Shown piece after piece: positions 36,430 to 45,746 of a stretch of DNA of 64,000 nucleotides. Where the stretch lies: assembly GCF_025961205.1 (NCBI RefSeq), contig NZ_JAOQNH010000003.1:516501-580500 (forward strand), read 5' to 3'. The position numbers and the translations under genes are program-made. The first letter of the stretch is position 1, and each line of letters begins with the position of its first letter. This DNA comes from Azospirillum fermentarium (lineage in GTDB: Bacteria > Pseudomonadota > Alphaproteobacteria > Azospirillales > Azospirillaceae). The notes beneath the pieces are model-generated. The model did no database searches and was not told the DNA's origin. It saw only the letters and a program-made list of their open reading frames with translations.

Positions 36430-36933
36430 ATGAAACTTGGAGACGGCGTCGAACAGGCAATCCACAGCGTCCTCTTGCTCTGCGGCCTCAGCCCCACGGG
36501 GCTGTTGTCCGCCGCCGCCATCGCGGACTTTCACGGCGTATCCACCAGCTATCTTCTGAAACACCTGCAGCCGCTGGCCGCGGCCGGCATCCTGCAATCG
36601 GTTCCCGGACCCAAGGGGGGATACCGCCTGGGGCGGGCGCCGGACGACATCTCGCTGCTCGACATCGTTCTGGCGGTGGAAGGCCCGGAACCGGCCTTCC
36701 GCTGCGCCGAAATCCGCCAGCGGGGGCCGGCCCCGCTGGAGGCACGCTTCTTCAAGACGCCGTGCGCCATCAACGTGGCGATGCTGAAGGCCGAACAGGC
36801 GTACCGCGCCGAACTGGCCAAGGTCAGCGTTGCCGATCTTCTGAACGGAATCGACCCCGAAACCGGCGAGGCCATCGCCACCCGCACCTGTGCCTTTTTT
36901 AAGGATCACGAGCGGAACCGACACAAGGAATGA
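36430..36933 (+). CDS. Rrf2-family transcriptional regulator
   Basis: The 167-residue protein has the Rrf2 winged helix: AIADFHGVSTSYLLKHLQPL followed by the wing GPKGGYRLGRAPDDISLLDI. Three Cys are present (FRCAE, KTPCAIN, RTCAFF), but the C-x5-C-x7-C spacing of iron-sulfur Rrf2 proteins is absent. It may therefore sense something else or use thiols. GAGG precedes the ATG at 36430. A TTGACA at 36379-36384 could be a -35 element. The AhpD-like gene begins 4 bp after its stop, so they form one operon and probably a regulator-target pair. Confidence 0.88.
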   Translation: MKLGDGVEQAIHSVLLLCGLSPTGLLSAAAIADFHGVSTSYLLKHLQPLAAAGILQSVPGPKGGYRLGRAPDDISLLDIVLAVEGPEPAFRCAEIRQRGPAPLEARFFKTPCAINVAMLKAEQAYRAELAKVSVADLLNGIDPETGEAIATRTCAFFKDHERNRHKE

Positions 36934-36937
36934 CCCC

Positions 36938-37402
36938 ATGCAGACCCGTTTCAACCCCTTCACCGCGTCGCCGGAAACCTACAACGCGGTGCTGGCGCTC
37001 AACACCTACATCACCGAAGAGAGCGGCCTGCCGCGCAGCCTAATCCACCTGATCAAGCTGCGGGCGTCGGTCATCAACGGCTGCACCTTCTGCCTGGACA
37101 TGCACGCCAAGCACGCCCGCCAGGACGGGCTGAGCGAGCAGTGGATCACCCTGATCCCCGCCTGGCACGAGGCGCGCGTCTATTCCGACAAGGAGCGCGC
37201 GGTGCTGGCCTGGACCGACGCGGTGACGCTGGTCGCCCAGACCCGCGTCCCCGACGCGGATTTCCAGGCCATGCGCGCCCAGTTCTCCGACGAGGAGATC
37301 ACCAAGATCACCGCGGCCATCGGCCTCATCAACGTGTGGAACCGGCTGGCGGTGAGTGCGCGCATGTCGCACCCGCTGGAACCGTCCGCCCAGGCCGCCT
37401 GA
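36938..37402 (+). CDS. AhpD/carboxymuconolactone decarboxylase-like protein
   Basis: The 154-residue protein has the peroxidase CxxC motif in NGCTFCLDMHAKHAR, the DKERAVLAWTDAVT segment and the helical fold of the AhpD-like family. Such proteins reduce peroxides or disulfides with a proton-relay His nearby (here in DMHAKHA). It is translated directly behind the Rrf2-type regulator, which fits a stress-inducible module. The electron donor and substrate are unknown. Confidence 0.9.
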   Translation: MQTRFNPFTASPETYNAVLALNTYITEESGLPRSLIHLIKLRASVINGCTFCLDMHAKHARQDGLSEQWITLIPAWHEARVYSDKERAVLAWTDAVTLVAQTRVPDADFQAMRAQFSDEEITKITAAIGLINVWNRLAVSARMSHPLEPSAQAA

Positions 37403-37456
37403 CCGCCGGGCGGGGCAGCCCTGTTTGCCGTGCAGGGCAACGATCCCCCGTCACAG

Positions 37457-37639
37457 CCCCTCTCCCCGCCGGGGAGAGGGGGCGCACAGCGCGGCGTGAG
37501 GGCCGGATTTCGCGCGGAAGCCCGAAATCCGTTGCGAAGCAACTCCAAATCTCATGTTCCGAGAGCCTGACGGCTCGCTTTTCGGGCTGCCGTGCGAAAA
37601 GCGGCCCTCACCCCGGCCCTCTCCCCGGCGGGGAGAGGG
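37457..37639. repeat. Structured multi-stem intergenic repeat
   Basis: A 183-bp element with nested inverted repeats fills most of the gap before the YfgM-like gene. The stems are CCCCTCTCCCC/GGGGAGAGGGG at 37457-37481, an outer GTGAGGGCCG (37496-37505) with CGGCCCTCAC (37602-37611), an inner GCTTTTCG/CGAAAAGC at 37577-37602, and CCCTCTCCCC/GGGGAGAGGG at 37617-37639. Two near-identical end hairpins and internal stems resemble REP-type elements. It could also fold as RNA. Confidence 0.7.
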
Positions 37640-37758
37640 TGACTGTCCGTCCGTGTGAACCGGACGCCGAGCCCCCTGCCTTCCTTGCTGGCGTCTTGAC
37701 CGGACAAGCCCGCGTCTGCTATCCGGCTCGTTCAAATTGCGCCAATCCGGGCAGGGCT

Positions 37759-38400
37759 ATGAGCGATATTTTCCGCGAAGTCGATGAAGACCTCCGCCGT
37801 GACCGGATGGAGGGGCTGTTCAAGCGGTACGGCGGCATGGCGGTCGGTGCGGCCCTGCTGATCATCGCCGGCACCGCCGGCTACAAGATGTGGCAGCACC
37901 AGCAGCAGACCCGCCACGAGGAAGAGACCGGCGCCCTGGCCCGTGCGGTGTCGGCGGCGCAGGATCCCGCCAAGGGGGCGGATGCCCTGGCGAATTACGC
38001 CAAGGGCGCCCCCGCCGACATGGCCGCCCTGGCCCGCCTGAACGAGGCCGCGGTGCTGGTTTCCCAGAACAAGCGGGCCGAGGCGGTCAAGATCTATGAC
38101 GCGCTGGCCGCCACCGCCGGGGTGGCGCAGCCGTTCCGTGATCTGGCGGTTCTGCTGTCGGCGCAGAACCAATTGGATTCGGGCGATCCGGCGGTGCTGC
38201 AGGCCGCCCTTGTGCCGTTGACCGCCGACGCCAGCCCGTGGCGGTTCTCGGCCCGTGAGGCCACCGCCCTTCTGGCCGTCCGGGCGGGTGACCGCGCCCG
38301 TGCCCACACCCTTTTCCAGCAACTGGCAGACGATGCGTCGGCCCCCGCGGGCGTGCGCTCGCGGGCGCGCGATCTCGCCGCTTTTTATGGCAAGAGCTGA
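37759..38400 (+). CDS. YfgM-like membrane-anchored TPR protein
   Basis: The 213-residue protein has a cytoplasmic N-terminus (FREVDEDLRRDRMEGLFKRY), one membrane helix (about 26-45) and a periplasmic TPR-like domain (ALARLNEAAVLVSQNKRAEA). YfgM-type proteins act as ancillary SecYEG/periplasmic chaperone components. They are regularly encoded before bamB and der, exactly as here. Its TGA overlaps the bamB ATG by one base (TGATG), so translation is coupled. Confidence 0.88.
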   Translation: MSDIFREVDEDLRRDRMEGLFKRYGGMAVGAALLIIAGTAGYKMWQHQQQTRHEEETGALARAVSAAQDPAKGADALANYAKGAPADMAALARLNEAAVLVSQNKRAEAVKIYDALAATAGVAQPFRDLAVLLSAQNQLDSGDPAVLQAALVPLTADASPWRFSAREATALLAVRAGDRARAHTLFQQLADDASAPAGVRSRARDLAAFYGKS

Positions 38401-39746
38401 TGACCGCAACGCCCCGTTCCCTGTCTTCGCTGCTGCTCGGCGCCTCGCTCCTGGCCTTCACCCTGTCCGGCTGCGACACCATGAGCGGCTGGTTCGGCAA
38501 AGGCGACAGCAAGCCCTTGCCGGGTGAGCGCATCGCGGTCATGACCCGCGAGAGCAAGATCGCCGTCGATCCCACCCTGGCAGGCACGCCGCTGGTGTTG
38601 CCGGCCGCGCAGACCAACGCCGCCTGGCCCCAGGCCGGCGGGCCGCCGGACCACGCCGCGGGCCATCTGGCCCTGGCGGCGCAGCCCGCCCCGGCGTGGC
38701 GCGCCAGCATCGGCAGCGGCAGCAGCGGGGCCGAGGTGCTGCTGGGACAGCCGGTGGTCGCCGGCGGGCGGATCTATGCCATGGACGCCGCCGGATCGGT
38801 GACGGCCCTGGACGAGAAGACCGGCAGCCGCCTGTGGTCCGTCAGCCTGCGCCCGGAAAAGGAACGCGGCGATGCCCCCGGCGGCGGTGTCGCCTTTGCC
38901 GACGGGCGCCTGTTCGCCTCCACCGGCTATGGCGAGGTGCTGGCCCTGAACCCCGCCGACGGTGCGGTCCAATGGCGCAAGAAGGTGTCGGGCCCGGTGC
39001 GCGGGGCTCCCACGGTCCTGGGCGAACGGGTCTATGCGCTCACCATCGACAACCAGATCTTCGCCCTGTCGGTGGCCAACGGCGACACGGTGTGGAATCA
39101 CGCCGGGCTGGTGGAAGCCGCCGGCGTTCTGGGGGCGGTCAGCCCGGCGGCATCGCCGACGCTGGTGGTGGTGCCCTATTCCTCGGGCGAGATCTACGCG
39201 CTGCGCGCCGAAAACGGGCGGGTGGCGTGGCAGGACAGCCTGGCCTCCATCCGCCGCGGGGCGGCGCTGGGGGATCTGGCCGACATCCGCGCCCTGCCGG
39301 TGATCGACCGCGGGCTGGTGCTGGCGGTCGGCCATTCGGGCCGGATGGTCGCCATCGACGAACGCATCGGCGCGCGGGTGTGGGAACAGGATGTGGGCGG
39401 GGTGCAGACCCCCGCCACGGCGGGCGATTGGGTCTTCGTCAGCACCAACGACGCCGAGGTGGTGGCGCTGGACCGCCGCTCGGGCCGCGTCCGCTGGGTC
39501 ACGCAGCTTGAGCTGTACAAGGACGCCAAGGAAAAGCGGCGCCCCTACGTTTGGGCCGGGCCGGTGGTGGCCGGCGGGCGGCTGTGGCTGGCGGGGTCCA
39601 CCGGCCAGCTTGTCGCCCTGTCGCCCGACACCGGTGCGGTGGTGGCGCGCCAGGAACTTCCCGGCGCCGCCTACTTGCCGCCGGTGGTCGCCAACAACAC
39701 TCTCTATGTGCTGACCGACAACGGAACGCTCTCGGCGTTCCGCTGA
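38400..39746 (+). CDS. bamB: Outer-membrane assembly lipoprotein BamB (PQQ-type beta propeller)
   Basis: The 448-residue lipoprotein has the lipobox LSGC with lipidated C25. Repeated propeller blades follow, with motifs such as GRIYAMDAAGSVTALDEKTG, GEVLALNPADGAVQW and AEVVALDRRSGRVRWV. It supports the BAM complex that inserts beta-barrel proteins. It is longer than the E. coli protein because of an insertion after the lipobox. It lies between the YfgM-like gene and der. Confidence 0.93.
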   Translation: MTATPRSLSSLLLGASLLAFTLSGCDTMSGWFGKGDSKPLPGERIAVMTRESKIAVDPTLAGTPLVLPAAQTNAAWPQAGGPPDHAAGHLALAAQPAPAWRASIGSGSSGAEVLLGQPVVAGGRIYAMDAAGSVTALDEKTGSRLWSVSLRPEKERGDAPGGGVAFADGRLFASTGYGEVLALNPADGAVQWRKKVSGPVRGAPTVLGERVYALTIDNQIFALSVANGDTVWNHAGLVEAAGVLGAVSPAASPTLVVVPYSSGEIYALRAENGRVAWQDSLASIRRGAALGDLADIRALPVIDRGLVLAVGHSGRMVAIDERIGARVWEQDVGGVQTPATAGDWVFVSTNDAEVVALDRRSGRVRWVTQLELYKDAKEKRRPYVWAGPVVAGGRLWLAGSTGQLVALSPDTGAVVARQELPGAAYLPPVVANNTLYVLTDNGTLSAFR

Positions 39747-39794
39747 TCGGCCGGCAAGCACGGTTTTCTGGACTACCTTTGGAGTTGCCACGCG

Positions 39795-41201
39795 ATGGCT
39801 TTCACCGTTGCCCTGGTCGGGCGGCCGAACGTGGGCAAATCCACGCTGTTCAACCGGCTGGCCGGCAAGAGGCTGGCCCTGGTTGACGACACGCCGGGCG
39901 TCACCCGCGACTGGCGGTCGGCCCCCGGTTTCGTGGGCGGCCTGTCCTTTACCGTCGTCGATACCGCCGGGCTTGAGGATGTGACCGACGACAGCCTGGA
40001 GGCGCGCATGCGCCGCCAGACGGAAATGGCGCTGGACCGGGCCGACGTGGCCCTGTTCCTGATCGATGCCCGCGCCGGCGTCACCCCCATGGACCATCAC
40101 TTCGCCGGGCTGCTGCGCAAGCGCAAGACCCCGGTCATCCTGGTCGCCAACAAGGCGGAGGGCCGCGCCGGCCTTCCCGGCCTGCTGGAGGCCTTCGAGC
40201 TGGGTCTGGGCGAGCCGGTGCCCTTGTCGGCGGAACATGGGGAGGGGATGGCCGATCTGGTCGCCGCCCTTCTGCCCTTCGCCCCCCCCGACGAGGAGGA
40301 GGACGACGATACCGCCGCCGAGCCGTTGCGCGAACTGGGCGAGATGGAAGGCATCGGCGACCTGCCCGAACCGGAAGAGGAGCGGCTGAAGCCGATCCAG
40401 ATCGCCATCGTCGGGCGCCCCAACGTCGGTAAATCCACCCTGCTGAACAGCCTGATCGGCGAGGAGCGGGTGCTGACCGGGCCGGAAGCCGGGATGACCC
40501 GTGACGCCATTTCCGTGGATTGGCAATGGCGGGACCGGGTGATCCGGCTGGTGGACACCGCCGGCATGCGCCGCCGCGCCCGCGTTGACGACAAGGTGGA
40601 AAAGCTGGCGGTGGCCGATGGCCTGCGCGTCATCCGCATGGCCCAGGTGGTCGTGCTGGTGGTGGATGCCAGCCAGATTCTGGACAAGCAGGATCTGACC
40701 ATCGCCCGCATGGTGGTGGACGAGGGCCGCGCCCTGGTGCTGGCCGTCAACAAATGGGACACGGTGGATGACCGTGCCATGGCGCTGAAACAGGTGGAGG
40801 ACAAGCTGGAAGCCTCCCTGGCGCAGGCCAAGGGCATCCGGGTGGTCACCATCTCCGCGCTGCGCGGCCAGAAGCTGAACACGCTTCTGGACGCAGTGCT
40901 CGAAACCTATGCCGTGTGGAACCGCCGCATCACCACCGCCCAGTTGAACCGCTGGCTGGAAGGCGTGCTGTCCCACCATCCGCCGCCCCTGGTCAATGGC
41001 CGCCGCATCAAGATCCGCTATATGACGCAGATCAAGACCCGGCCCCCCACCTTCGCGCTGTTCACCAACAAGCCGGCGGAACTTCCCGACGCCTATCAGC
41101 GCTATCTGGCGTCGGGGCTGCGGCAGGATTTCGACCTGCCGGGCGTGCCGCTGCGCCTGACCCTGCGCAAGCCCAAGAACCCCTTCGCCGACAAGGATTG
41201 A
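39795..41201 (+). CDS. der: Ribosome-assembly GTPase Der (EngA)
   Basis: The 468-residue GTPase has two tandem G domains, each with GRPNVGKST (residues 9-17 and about 206-214). The G3 motifs are DTAGLE and DTAGMR, and the G4 motifs are NKAE and NKWD. A C-terminal KH-like domain ends it (NGRRIKIRYMTQIKTRPPTF). An acidic linker, EEEDDDTAAEP, separates the G domains and is longer than in E. coli. It is essential for 50S subunit assembly. It is the third gene of the block. Confidence 0.97.
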   Translation: MAFTVALVGRPNVGKSTLFNRLAGKRLALVDDTPGVTRDWRSAPGFVGGLSFTVVDTAGLEDVTDDSLEARMRRQTEMALDRADVALFLIDARAGVTPMDHHFAGLLRKRKTPVILVANKAEGRAGLPGLLEAFELGLGEPVPLSAEHGEGMADLVAALLPFAPPDEEEDDDTAAEPLRELGEMEGIGDLPEPEEERLKPIQIAIVGRPNVGKSTLLNSLIGEERVLTGPEAGMTRDAISVDWQWRDRVIRLVDTAGMRRRARVDDKVEKLAVADGLRVIRMAQVVVLVVDASQILDKQDLTIARMVVDEGRALVLAVNKWDTVDDRAMALKQVEDKLEASLAQAKGIRVVTISALRGQKLNTLLDAVLETYAVWNRRITTAQLNRWLEGVLSHHPPPLVNGRRIKIRYMTQIKTRPPTFALFTNKPAELPDAYQRYLASGLRQDFDLPGVPLRLTLRKPKNPFADKD

Positions 41202-41359
41202 TGGGGCGGGCAATTGTTAAGTCCTTGATCGGGAACGGGCCGGCAGCGATGCCGGCCCGTTTTCCGTTGGGGTGGGGGCGGGAGAAGAAATCTTTCGGGG
41301 GGCCGGAAAAAAGGCTTGCGCCCCCCCGGCGTCTGACGTAAAAACCGCGCACCGATTGA

Positions 41360-41434
41360 TCCGGCGTGGCGCAGCGGTAGCGCAGCGGACTGTTAATCCG
41401 TTGGTCGTAGGTTCGAATCCTACCGCCGGAGCCA
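41360..41434 (+). tRNA. tRNA-Asn (GTT), copy 1
   Basis: The acceptor stem TCCGGCG pairs with CGCCGGA, the discriminator is G and CCA is encoded. The anticodon loop CTGTTAA gives anticodon GTT. The T-loop has GGTTCGAATCC. It is 4 bp ahead of tRNA-Asp. Confidence 0.96.
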
Positions 41435-41438
41435 TCAT

Positions 41439-41515
<77 letters not shown>

Positions 41516-41560
41516 CCTCCCTTACCGGGGATGGCTGATGGTCAAGGATCGGTATCGCGT

Positions 41561-41602
41561 GAAAGGGCCGCCCCGCCGACAGGCACGGGCGGCCTTTCGC
41601 GT
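41561..41602 (+). terminator. Terminator after tRNA unit 1
   Basis: GAAAGGGCCGCCC pairs with GGGCGGCCTTTC (one bulged G), followed by GCGTTT. Confidence 0.75.
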
Positions 41603-41721
41603 TTCCGGGCCTTCTTTTCCATCCCCGGCCATGGGTGGGGAAAATCGAAAAAAGTGATTTTTCCCTCACTTATCCGCTTGCACTCCCCCGGCGTCTGACG
41701 TAAAAACCGCGCACCGATTGA

Positions 41722-41796
41722 TCCGGCGTGGCGCAGCGGTAGCGCAGCGGACTGTTAATCCGTTGGTCGTAGGTTCGAATCCTACCGCCGGAGCCA
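41722..41796 (+). tRNA. tRNA-Asn (GTT), copy 2
   Basis: Same sequence as the first tRNA-Asn, with encoded CCA and anticodon GTT. Confidence 0.96.
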
Positions 41797-41800
41797 TCAT

Positions 41801-41877
<77 letters not shown>

Positions 41878-41922
41878 CCTCCCTTACCGGGGATGGCTGA
41901 TGGTCAAGGATCGGTATCGCGT

Positions 41923-41964
41923 GAAAGGGCCGCCCCGCCGACAGGCACGGGCGGCCTTTCGCGT
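41923..41964 (+). terminator. Terminator after tRNA unit 2
   Basis: Same hairpin as in copy 1. Only about 25 bp separate it from the stop codon of the minus-strand receiver gene. Confidence 0.75.
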
Positions 41965-41988
41965 TTCAGCCTCTCGTGTCCGCGGGGG

Positions 41989-42369
41989 CTACCGCGCCCC
42001 CAGAAGATCGGTGACGGCGCCTTCCAGCTCTTCGTTCAGGAACGGCTTGTAGAGCACGGCGTCGGCGCTGAACATCTCGGTCATCTTCAGGACATAGCCG
42101 GCGGGCAGGTTGGGGGCGCCGCCTGAGACGGCCAGGACACGCGGGGGCGGTTTCAGGCGCCGCGCGGCCTTGATCACTTCGATCCCGTCGGCCTCCGGCA
42201 TCAGGACGTCGGTGACGATCAGGTCATAAGCCCCTGCCTTCATCCGTTCCTGAGCCACCAAGCCGTTCTCGGCGGTCTCCACGGCATGTCCCATGTCTTC
42301 CAGCACCGTGGCGATGACCAGCCGGACCGGAGCCGTGTCCTCAACCACCAGAATCCTTGCCATGACCAT
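41989..42369 (-). CDS. Single-domain response regulator (CheY-like)
   Basis: The 126-residue receiver has the acidic pocket VVEDTAP (one Asp of the usual pair is Glu), the phospho-acceptor in LIVTDVLMPEADG and the Lys in LYKPFLNEE. It has no output domain, so it should pass phosphate on or bind a partner. Its start overlaps the kinase stop (TAATG), and an internal ATG at 42363 is possible. It likely pairs with the upstream kinase. Confidence 0.92.
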   Translation of the reverse strand: MVMARILVVEDTAPVRLVIATVLEDMGHAVETAENGLVAQERMKAGAYDLIVTDVLMPEADGIEVIKAARRLKPPPRVLAVSGGAPNLPAGYVLKMTEMFSADAVLYKPFLNEELEGAVTDLLGAR

Positions 42370-44399
42370 TATCCTTGTTGTTGCGCCTCGGCATGGAGGC
42401 GATCCCCGTCGTATGCCGCACCGCCCCGCGTGACGGCGGGCAGGTCGATCGTGATGGTGGTCCCGCGCCCGGGGGTGCTGTCCACCGTGATGAGGCCACC
42501 GCCGTTGCGCACGATCCCATGCACCACCGCCAGACCCAACCCGGTACCTTGGCCCATGGGCTTGGTGGTGAAGAAGGGTTCGAAGACCCGCACCCGCGTC
42601 GCCTCGTCCATGCCCATGCCGGTGTCGGTGACGGTCAGGCGGACATAGACGCCCGGCAGCAGATCCAGATGCGCGGCCATGGCCTTGTCCAGGGTGAGCG
42701 TCCCGGCGGCGATCGTCAAGGTGCCACCCTCGGGCATGGCGTCGCGCCCGTTCTGCAGCAGGTTCAGCAACACCTGCGTCAGCTCGGTGGCCGTCAGCGA
42801 GACGGGGGGCAGGGCGGGGTCCACCGCGGTTTCGATGCGGATGCCCGCGTGCAGCGATGGCTGCGCCAGCCGTACCGCCGAGGTCACCGTCTCCCACGGC
42901 ACGGCCAGATCGGCGCCGGCGGTCCCGCCGCGTGAAAAGGCCAGAACGTCGCGCATGATCGCCCGCGCGCCAAGCCCGCTGTCGCGGATGGCGCCCAGAT
43001 AGGTCTGGATCCGCGTGTCGCCGCCGGTGCGGTTCAGGGCCAGTTCGCTGAAGCTGATGATCGGCTGGAGCAGGTTGTTGATCTCGTGGGCCAGCCCGCC
43101 CACCAGGCCCCCCAGGGCGGCCATGGTTTGTTTCTGGCGCACCGCCTCGGCGGCGCGGCGGCGCTCGGTGATGTCGCTGACCGTTCCATGATACCCCAGG
43201 AACCGCCCGCTGCCGTCGAACCGCGGCAGACCGCTGACCGATACCCATTGCCCCGGCACGTCCGCGGCCAGAGGGAAGCAGAGCTGCCGGAACGGCTTGC
43301 ACGCCGCCATGGCCGCTTCCAGCAGCGGATAATCCTCGGCCCCACGGGTGGTGTCGGGCAGAGCGGCGAAGGACCGTCCCATCCACAGGCCGGGATGCTC
43401 GCCCAAGAGACCGTCGGAGCGGCCCGTCAGGCTGGTGACGGTTCCCCCGGCATCGGTTTCCCAGAACCAGTCGTTGGAGCATTCCAGGAGCGCCCGCCAG
43501 CGCTTCTCGCTGGCGCTGAGGGCGGCGGTGCGGCTGGCCACCGTTTCTTCCAGCCGGGCGCTGTGGTCCGACAGCGCCTGTTCGCTGCGGGCCAGCTTCA
43601 GGAACATCACCTCGTACGGACGGCGCAACGCCGTGACCACCAGCGCCCGGTAGATCAGGTAGAACGACAGGATCTTGAGGAAATGCCCGGCGGCGTTGGT
43701 CAGGCTGTGGGGCGTGGTGTAGAGCGTGAACACCAGCTCCTGCGGGATGACCACCACCATCCCGGCCAGGACCAGCCAGAACACCCCGCCGTCCAGATGG
43801 CGGCGGTGATGGATCAGCACCCCGCACGCCGCCGCCACGATGGCGCAGATCACGTATTCGGCGACGATCTTGAACGGGGTCAGCCCGGTCTCCGGGTCGA
43901 AACAGACCGGCATCCACCCCTGGCCGATGGCCAGCACCGTGGCGCCGACCAGCCCCACCTGAAGCAGCAGCAGCCAATGGGCCGGCGGTGGGCTGTTGCG
44001 CGGCACCGCCAGCGCCGCGGCCAGGAAGCTCATTGCCTGGATGAAGCGGGCCGCGACCCAATATTGCGTCATCGTCCCCGGCGGCAGGCCGGGCAGAACC
44101 CCCATGCCCGGATAGGTCAGGGTATGGATGAGGTCAAGGGCCGCGGGAGCGGCGCACGACAGCCCCAGCACCCCCAGAAACGGCGATTGGTTGATGTGAC
44201 GGGTGTGCAGCGCCACGGCCAGCAACATCACCGCCACCGCGATGCCGAACAGCTCTGCCAGGCTGTGGAACAGCAGGAACGAGGTCTTCGCCATCACCGC
44301 CAGGGTCACGAAGACGGCGGTCAGCCCCACGCCGGCGGTCACCACATCGCGCCATGACAGGGACGGAAACGGTGAAGCGCGGGATGAGGCGTCGGTCAT
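42369..44399 (-). CDS. Membrane sensor histidine kinase with MASE3-like N-terminus and PAS
   Basis: About 676 residues from the ATG at 44397-44399. A longer open frame upstream is not protein-like. Seven or eight hydrophobic helices (to about 270) include ALHTRHINQSPFLGVLGLS and LDLIHTLTYPGMG, as in MASE3 domains. Then come a coiled coil, a PAS domain (LECSNDWFWETDAGG), a HisKA motif GLAHEINNLLQPI and an HATPase domain (FEPFFTTKPMGQGTGLGLAVVHG). It is coupled to the CheY-like receiver. The signal is unknown; MASE3 sensors read membrane or hydrophobic cues. Confidence 0.9.
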   Translation of the reverse strand: MTDASSRASPFPSLSWRDVVTAGVGLTAVFVTLAVMAKTSFLLFHSLAELFGIAVAVMLLAVALHTRHINQSPFLGVLGLSCAAPAALDLIHTLTYPGMGVLPGLPPGTMTQYWVAARFIQAMSFLAAALAVPRNSPPPAHWLLLLQVGLVGATVLAIGQGWMPVCFDPETGLTPFKIVAEYVICAIVAAACGVLIHHRRHLDGGVFWLVLAGMVVVIPQELVFTLYTTPHSLTNAAGHFLKILSFYLIYRALVVTALRRPYEVMFLKLARSEQALSDHSARLEETVASRTAALSASEKRWRALLECSNDWFWETDAGGTVTSLTGRSDGLLGEHPGLWMGRSFAALPDTTRGAEDYPLLEAAMAACKPFRQLCFPLAADVPGQWVSVSGLPRFDGSGRFLGYHGTVSDITERRRAAEAVRQKQTMAALGGLVGGLAHEINNLLQPIISFSELALNRTGGDTRIQTYLGAIRDSGLGARAIMRDVLAFSRGGTAGADLAVPWETVTSAVRLAQPSLHAGIRIETAVDPALPPVSLTATELTQVLLNLLQNGRDAMPEGGTLTIAAGTLTLDKAMAAHLDLLPGVYVRLTVTDTGMGMDEATRVRVFEPFFTTKPMGQGTGLGLAVVHGIVRNGGGLITVDSTPGRGTTITIDLPAVTRGGAAYDGDRLHAEAQQQG

Positions 44400-44496
44400 G
44401 TCAGGCAGAAGGATCCGTTGCGGTGAACCGTATCCGTTGTAACAACAATGGCGAAGGGGGTAACCCTGGCGAAAACGAATAGGTCGGGTGGTGTGG

Positions 44497-44925
44497 CTAT
44501 TCCGCGCCGTCTTCGGGCTTTTCCGGGGCATTCGGGGTATCAAACGGCGTGCTGACGAACGGGTCGCCACGGCCGTGGCCGGCGCGGGAATGGCCGTTCT
44601 CCGTCGCGGCCCGGCGGTAATAGCCGACGATGAACACCCGCACGGCATTCGCCAGCGTCACCCCGTGCGACGAAGGATCGTTCTGCTGCTGTTCGTCCAG
44701 ACGCGCCTTGATGTCGGTGATCAATTCCCCGGCCGTCAGGCGTTCGCGGGAGCAGATATCCTCCAGCCCGTCCCAATAGGATGGTTCCAGCCGGATCGAC
44801 ACCGATCGCGCACCGATTCTGAGGGTACGGGCCTTGAGATCGACGATCGACGGAGCGGATGCTCCCTTTGCGGCTCTTCTTTTTTGGGACGCTCTTTTTT
44901 CGTGTGGAATCCCGTTGTCGCCCAT
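44497..44925 (-). CDS. Ribbon-helix-helix protein 1
   Basis: About 142 residues. The middle is a ribbon-helix-helix DNA-binding domain: SVSIRLEPSYWDGLEDICSR, then LTAGELITDI and LANAVRVFIVGYYRRA. The N-terminus is basic (KRASQKRRAAKG) and the tail is Pro/Asp-rich. The ATG at 44925 has AGGA 8 nt upstream; a GTG at 44949 would add 8 residues. It is paralogous to the ribbon-helix-helix protein at 48617-48919 across the TfuA/YcaO genes. It probably regulates nearby genes, but its targets are unproven. Confidence 0.75.
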   Translation of the reverse strand: MGDNGIPHEKRASQKRRAAKGASAPSIVDLKARTLRIGARSVSIRLEPSYWDGLEDICSRERLTAGELITDIKARLDEQQQNDPSSHGVTLANAVRVFIVGYYRRAATENGHSRAGHGRGDPFVSTPFDTPNAPEKPEDGAE

Positions 44926-45032
44926 GATTTTCATCCTTTTCTCTGCCACCTCAAGTTATGAAAGCAGCTTTATAAAGAATCAGGCCGACAACATTATGAA
45001 GCTGTCAAACAGGAAAAACCATATCCTTTCCG

Positions 45033-45746
45033 TCATAAGGGGTTGTTTTCACCGGCCATATCACGAATAAGGCTAGGATTTGTAAGAACGATAAAACCCT
45101 TGGTATAGGATAGAGCTTTCATCTTCTTCAAAGATGCGAAACTTTTGTTTATAATCTCACGGGATACGCCCAGCATGTTTGCCAAACCTTCCTGTGACAC
45201 CGGCTGGGTGATGCGGATGCCCTCGGGGCCGGGCTGGCCATAGGTTTCGGCCAGCAGCATCAGGCGCTTGGCCAGACGGTGGGGAACGTCCAGGAACACC
45301 GTGTCTTCGATGGTGTCGCTGATCCAACGCATCCGTTCGCACAAGACCCCCATCATGCGGATGCATAACGCGGGGTGGCGTTCAAGGAAGGGGATGAAAT
45401 CGGACCGGTCCAGCCGGTAGAGTTCGGATGGACGCAGGGCGGTGGCGCTGGCCGTCCGCTCCTTGCCGTCCAGAAGCGCGATTTCGCCCAGTATGTCGCC
45501 GGGGTTCAGGATGTTGAGCTGCATCACCTTGCCGTCCTGGGACGAGGTGTGGATGCCGATCTGCCCCGACAGGATGGCGAACAGGCTGGAGCCGGGATCA
45601 CCCTTGACGAAGACGGGCGCGTCCGGGCTGTAACGCTCCAGCCGGCCCAAAGAGACCAGTTCGGCCATTTCGGCCGGTTCCAATTCCCCCAGCAATCGGT
45701 TCCGGCGTAATACAGCGGCAATATCGGCCGCCCCGGTCTTGCTCAT
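45033..45746 (-). CDS. Crp/Fnr-family regulator
   Basis: About 237 residues from ATG 45746; a TTG at 45794 is less likely. The N-terminal cyclic-nucleotide-like barrel has LGRLERYSPDAPVFVKGDPG and NPGDILGEIALLDGKERTAS. The C-terminal helix-turn-helix reads ITQPVSQEGLANMLGVSREI. No Fnr-type Cys cluster is present. It lies 112 bp downstream of the tfuA-like gene on the same strand, so it may belong to that cluster. Confidence 0.88.
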   Translation of the reverse strand: MSKTGAADIAAVLRRNRLLGELEPAEMAELVSLGRLERYSPDAPVFVKGDPGSSLFAILSGQIGIHTSSQDGKVMQLNILNPGDILGEIALLDGKERTASATALRPSELYRLDRSDFIPFLERHPALCIRMMGVLCERMRWISDTIEDTVFLDVPHRLAKRLMLLAETYGQPGPEGIRITQPVSQEGLANMLGVSREIINKSFASLKKMKALSYTKGFIVLTNPSLIRDMAGENNPL

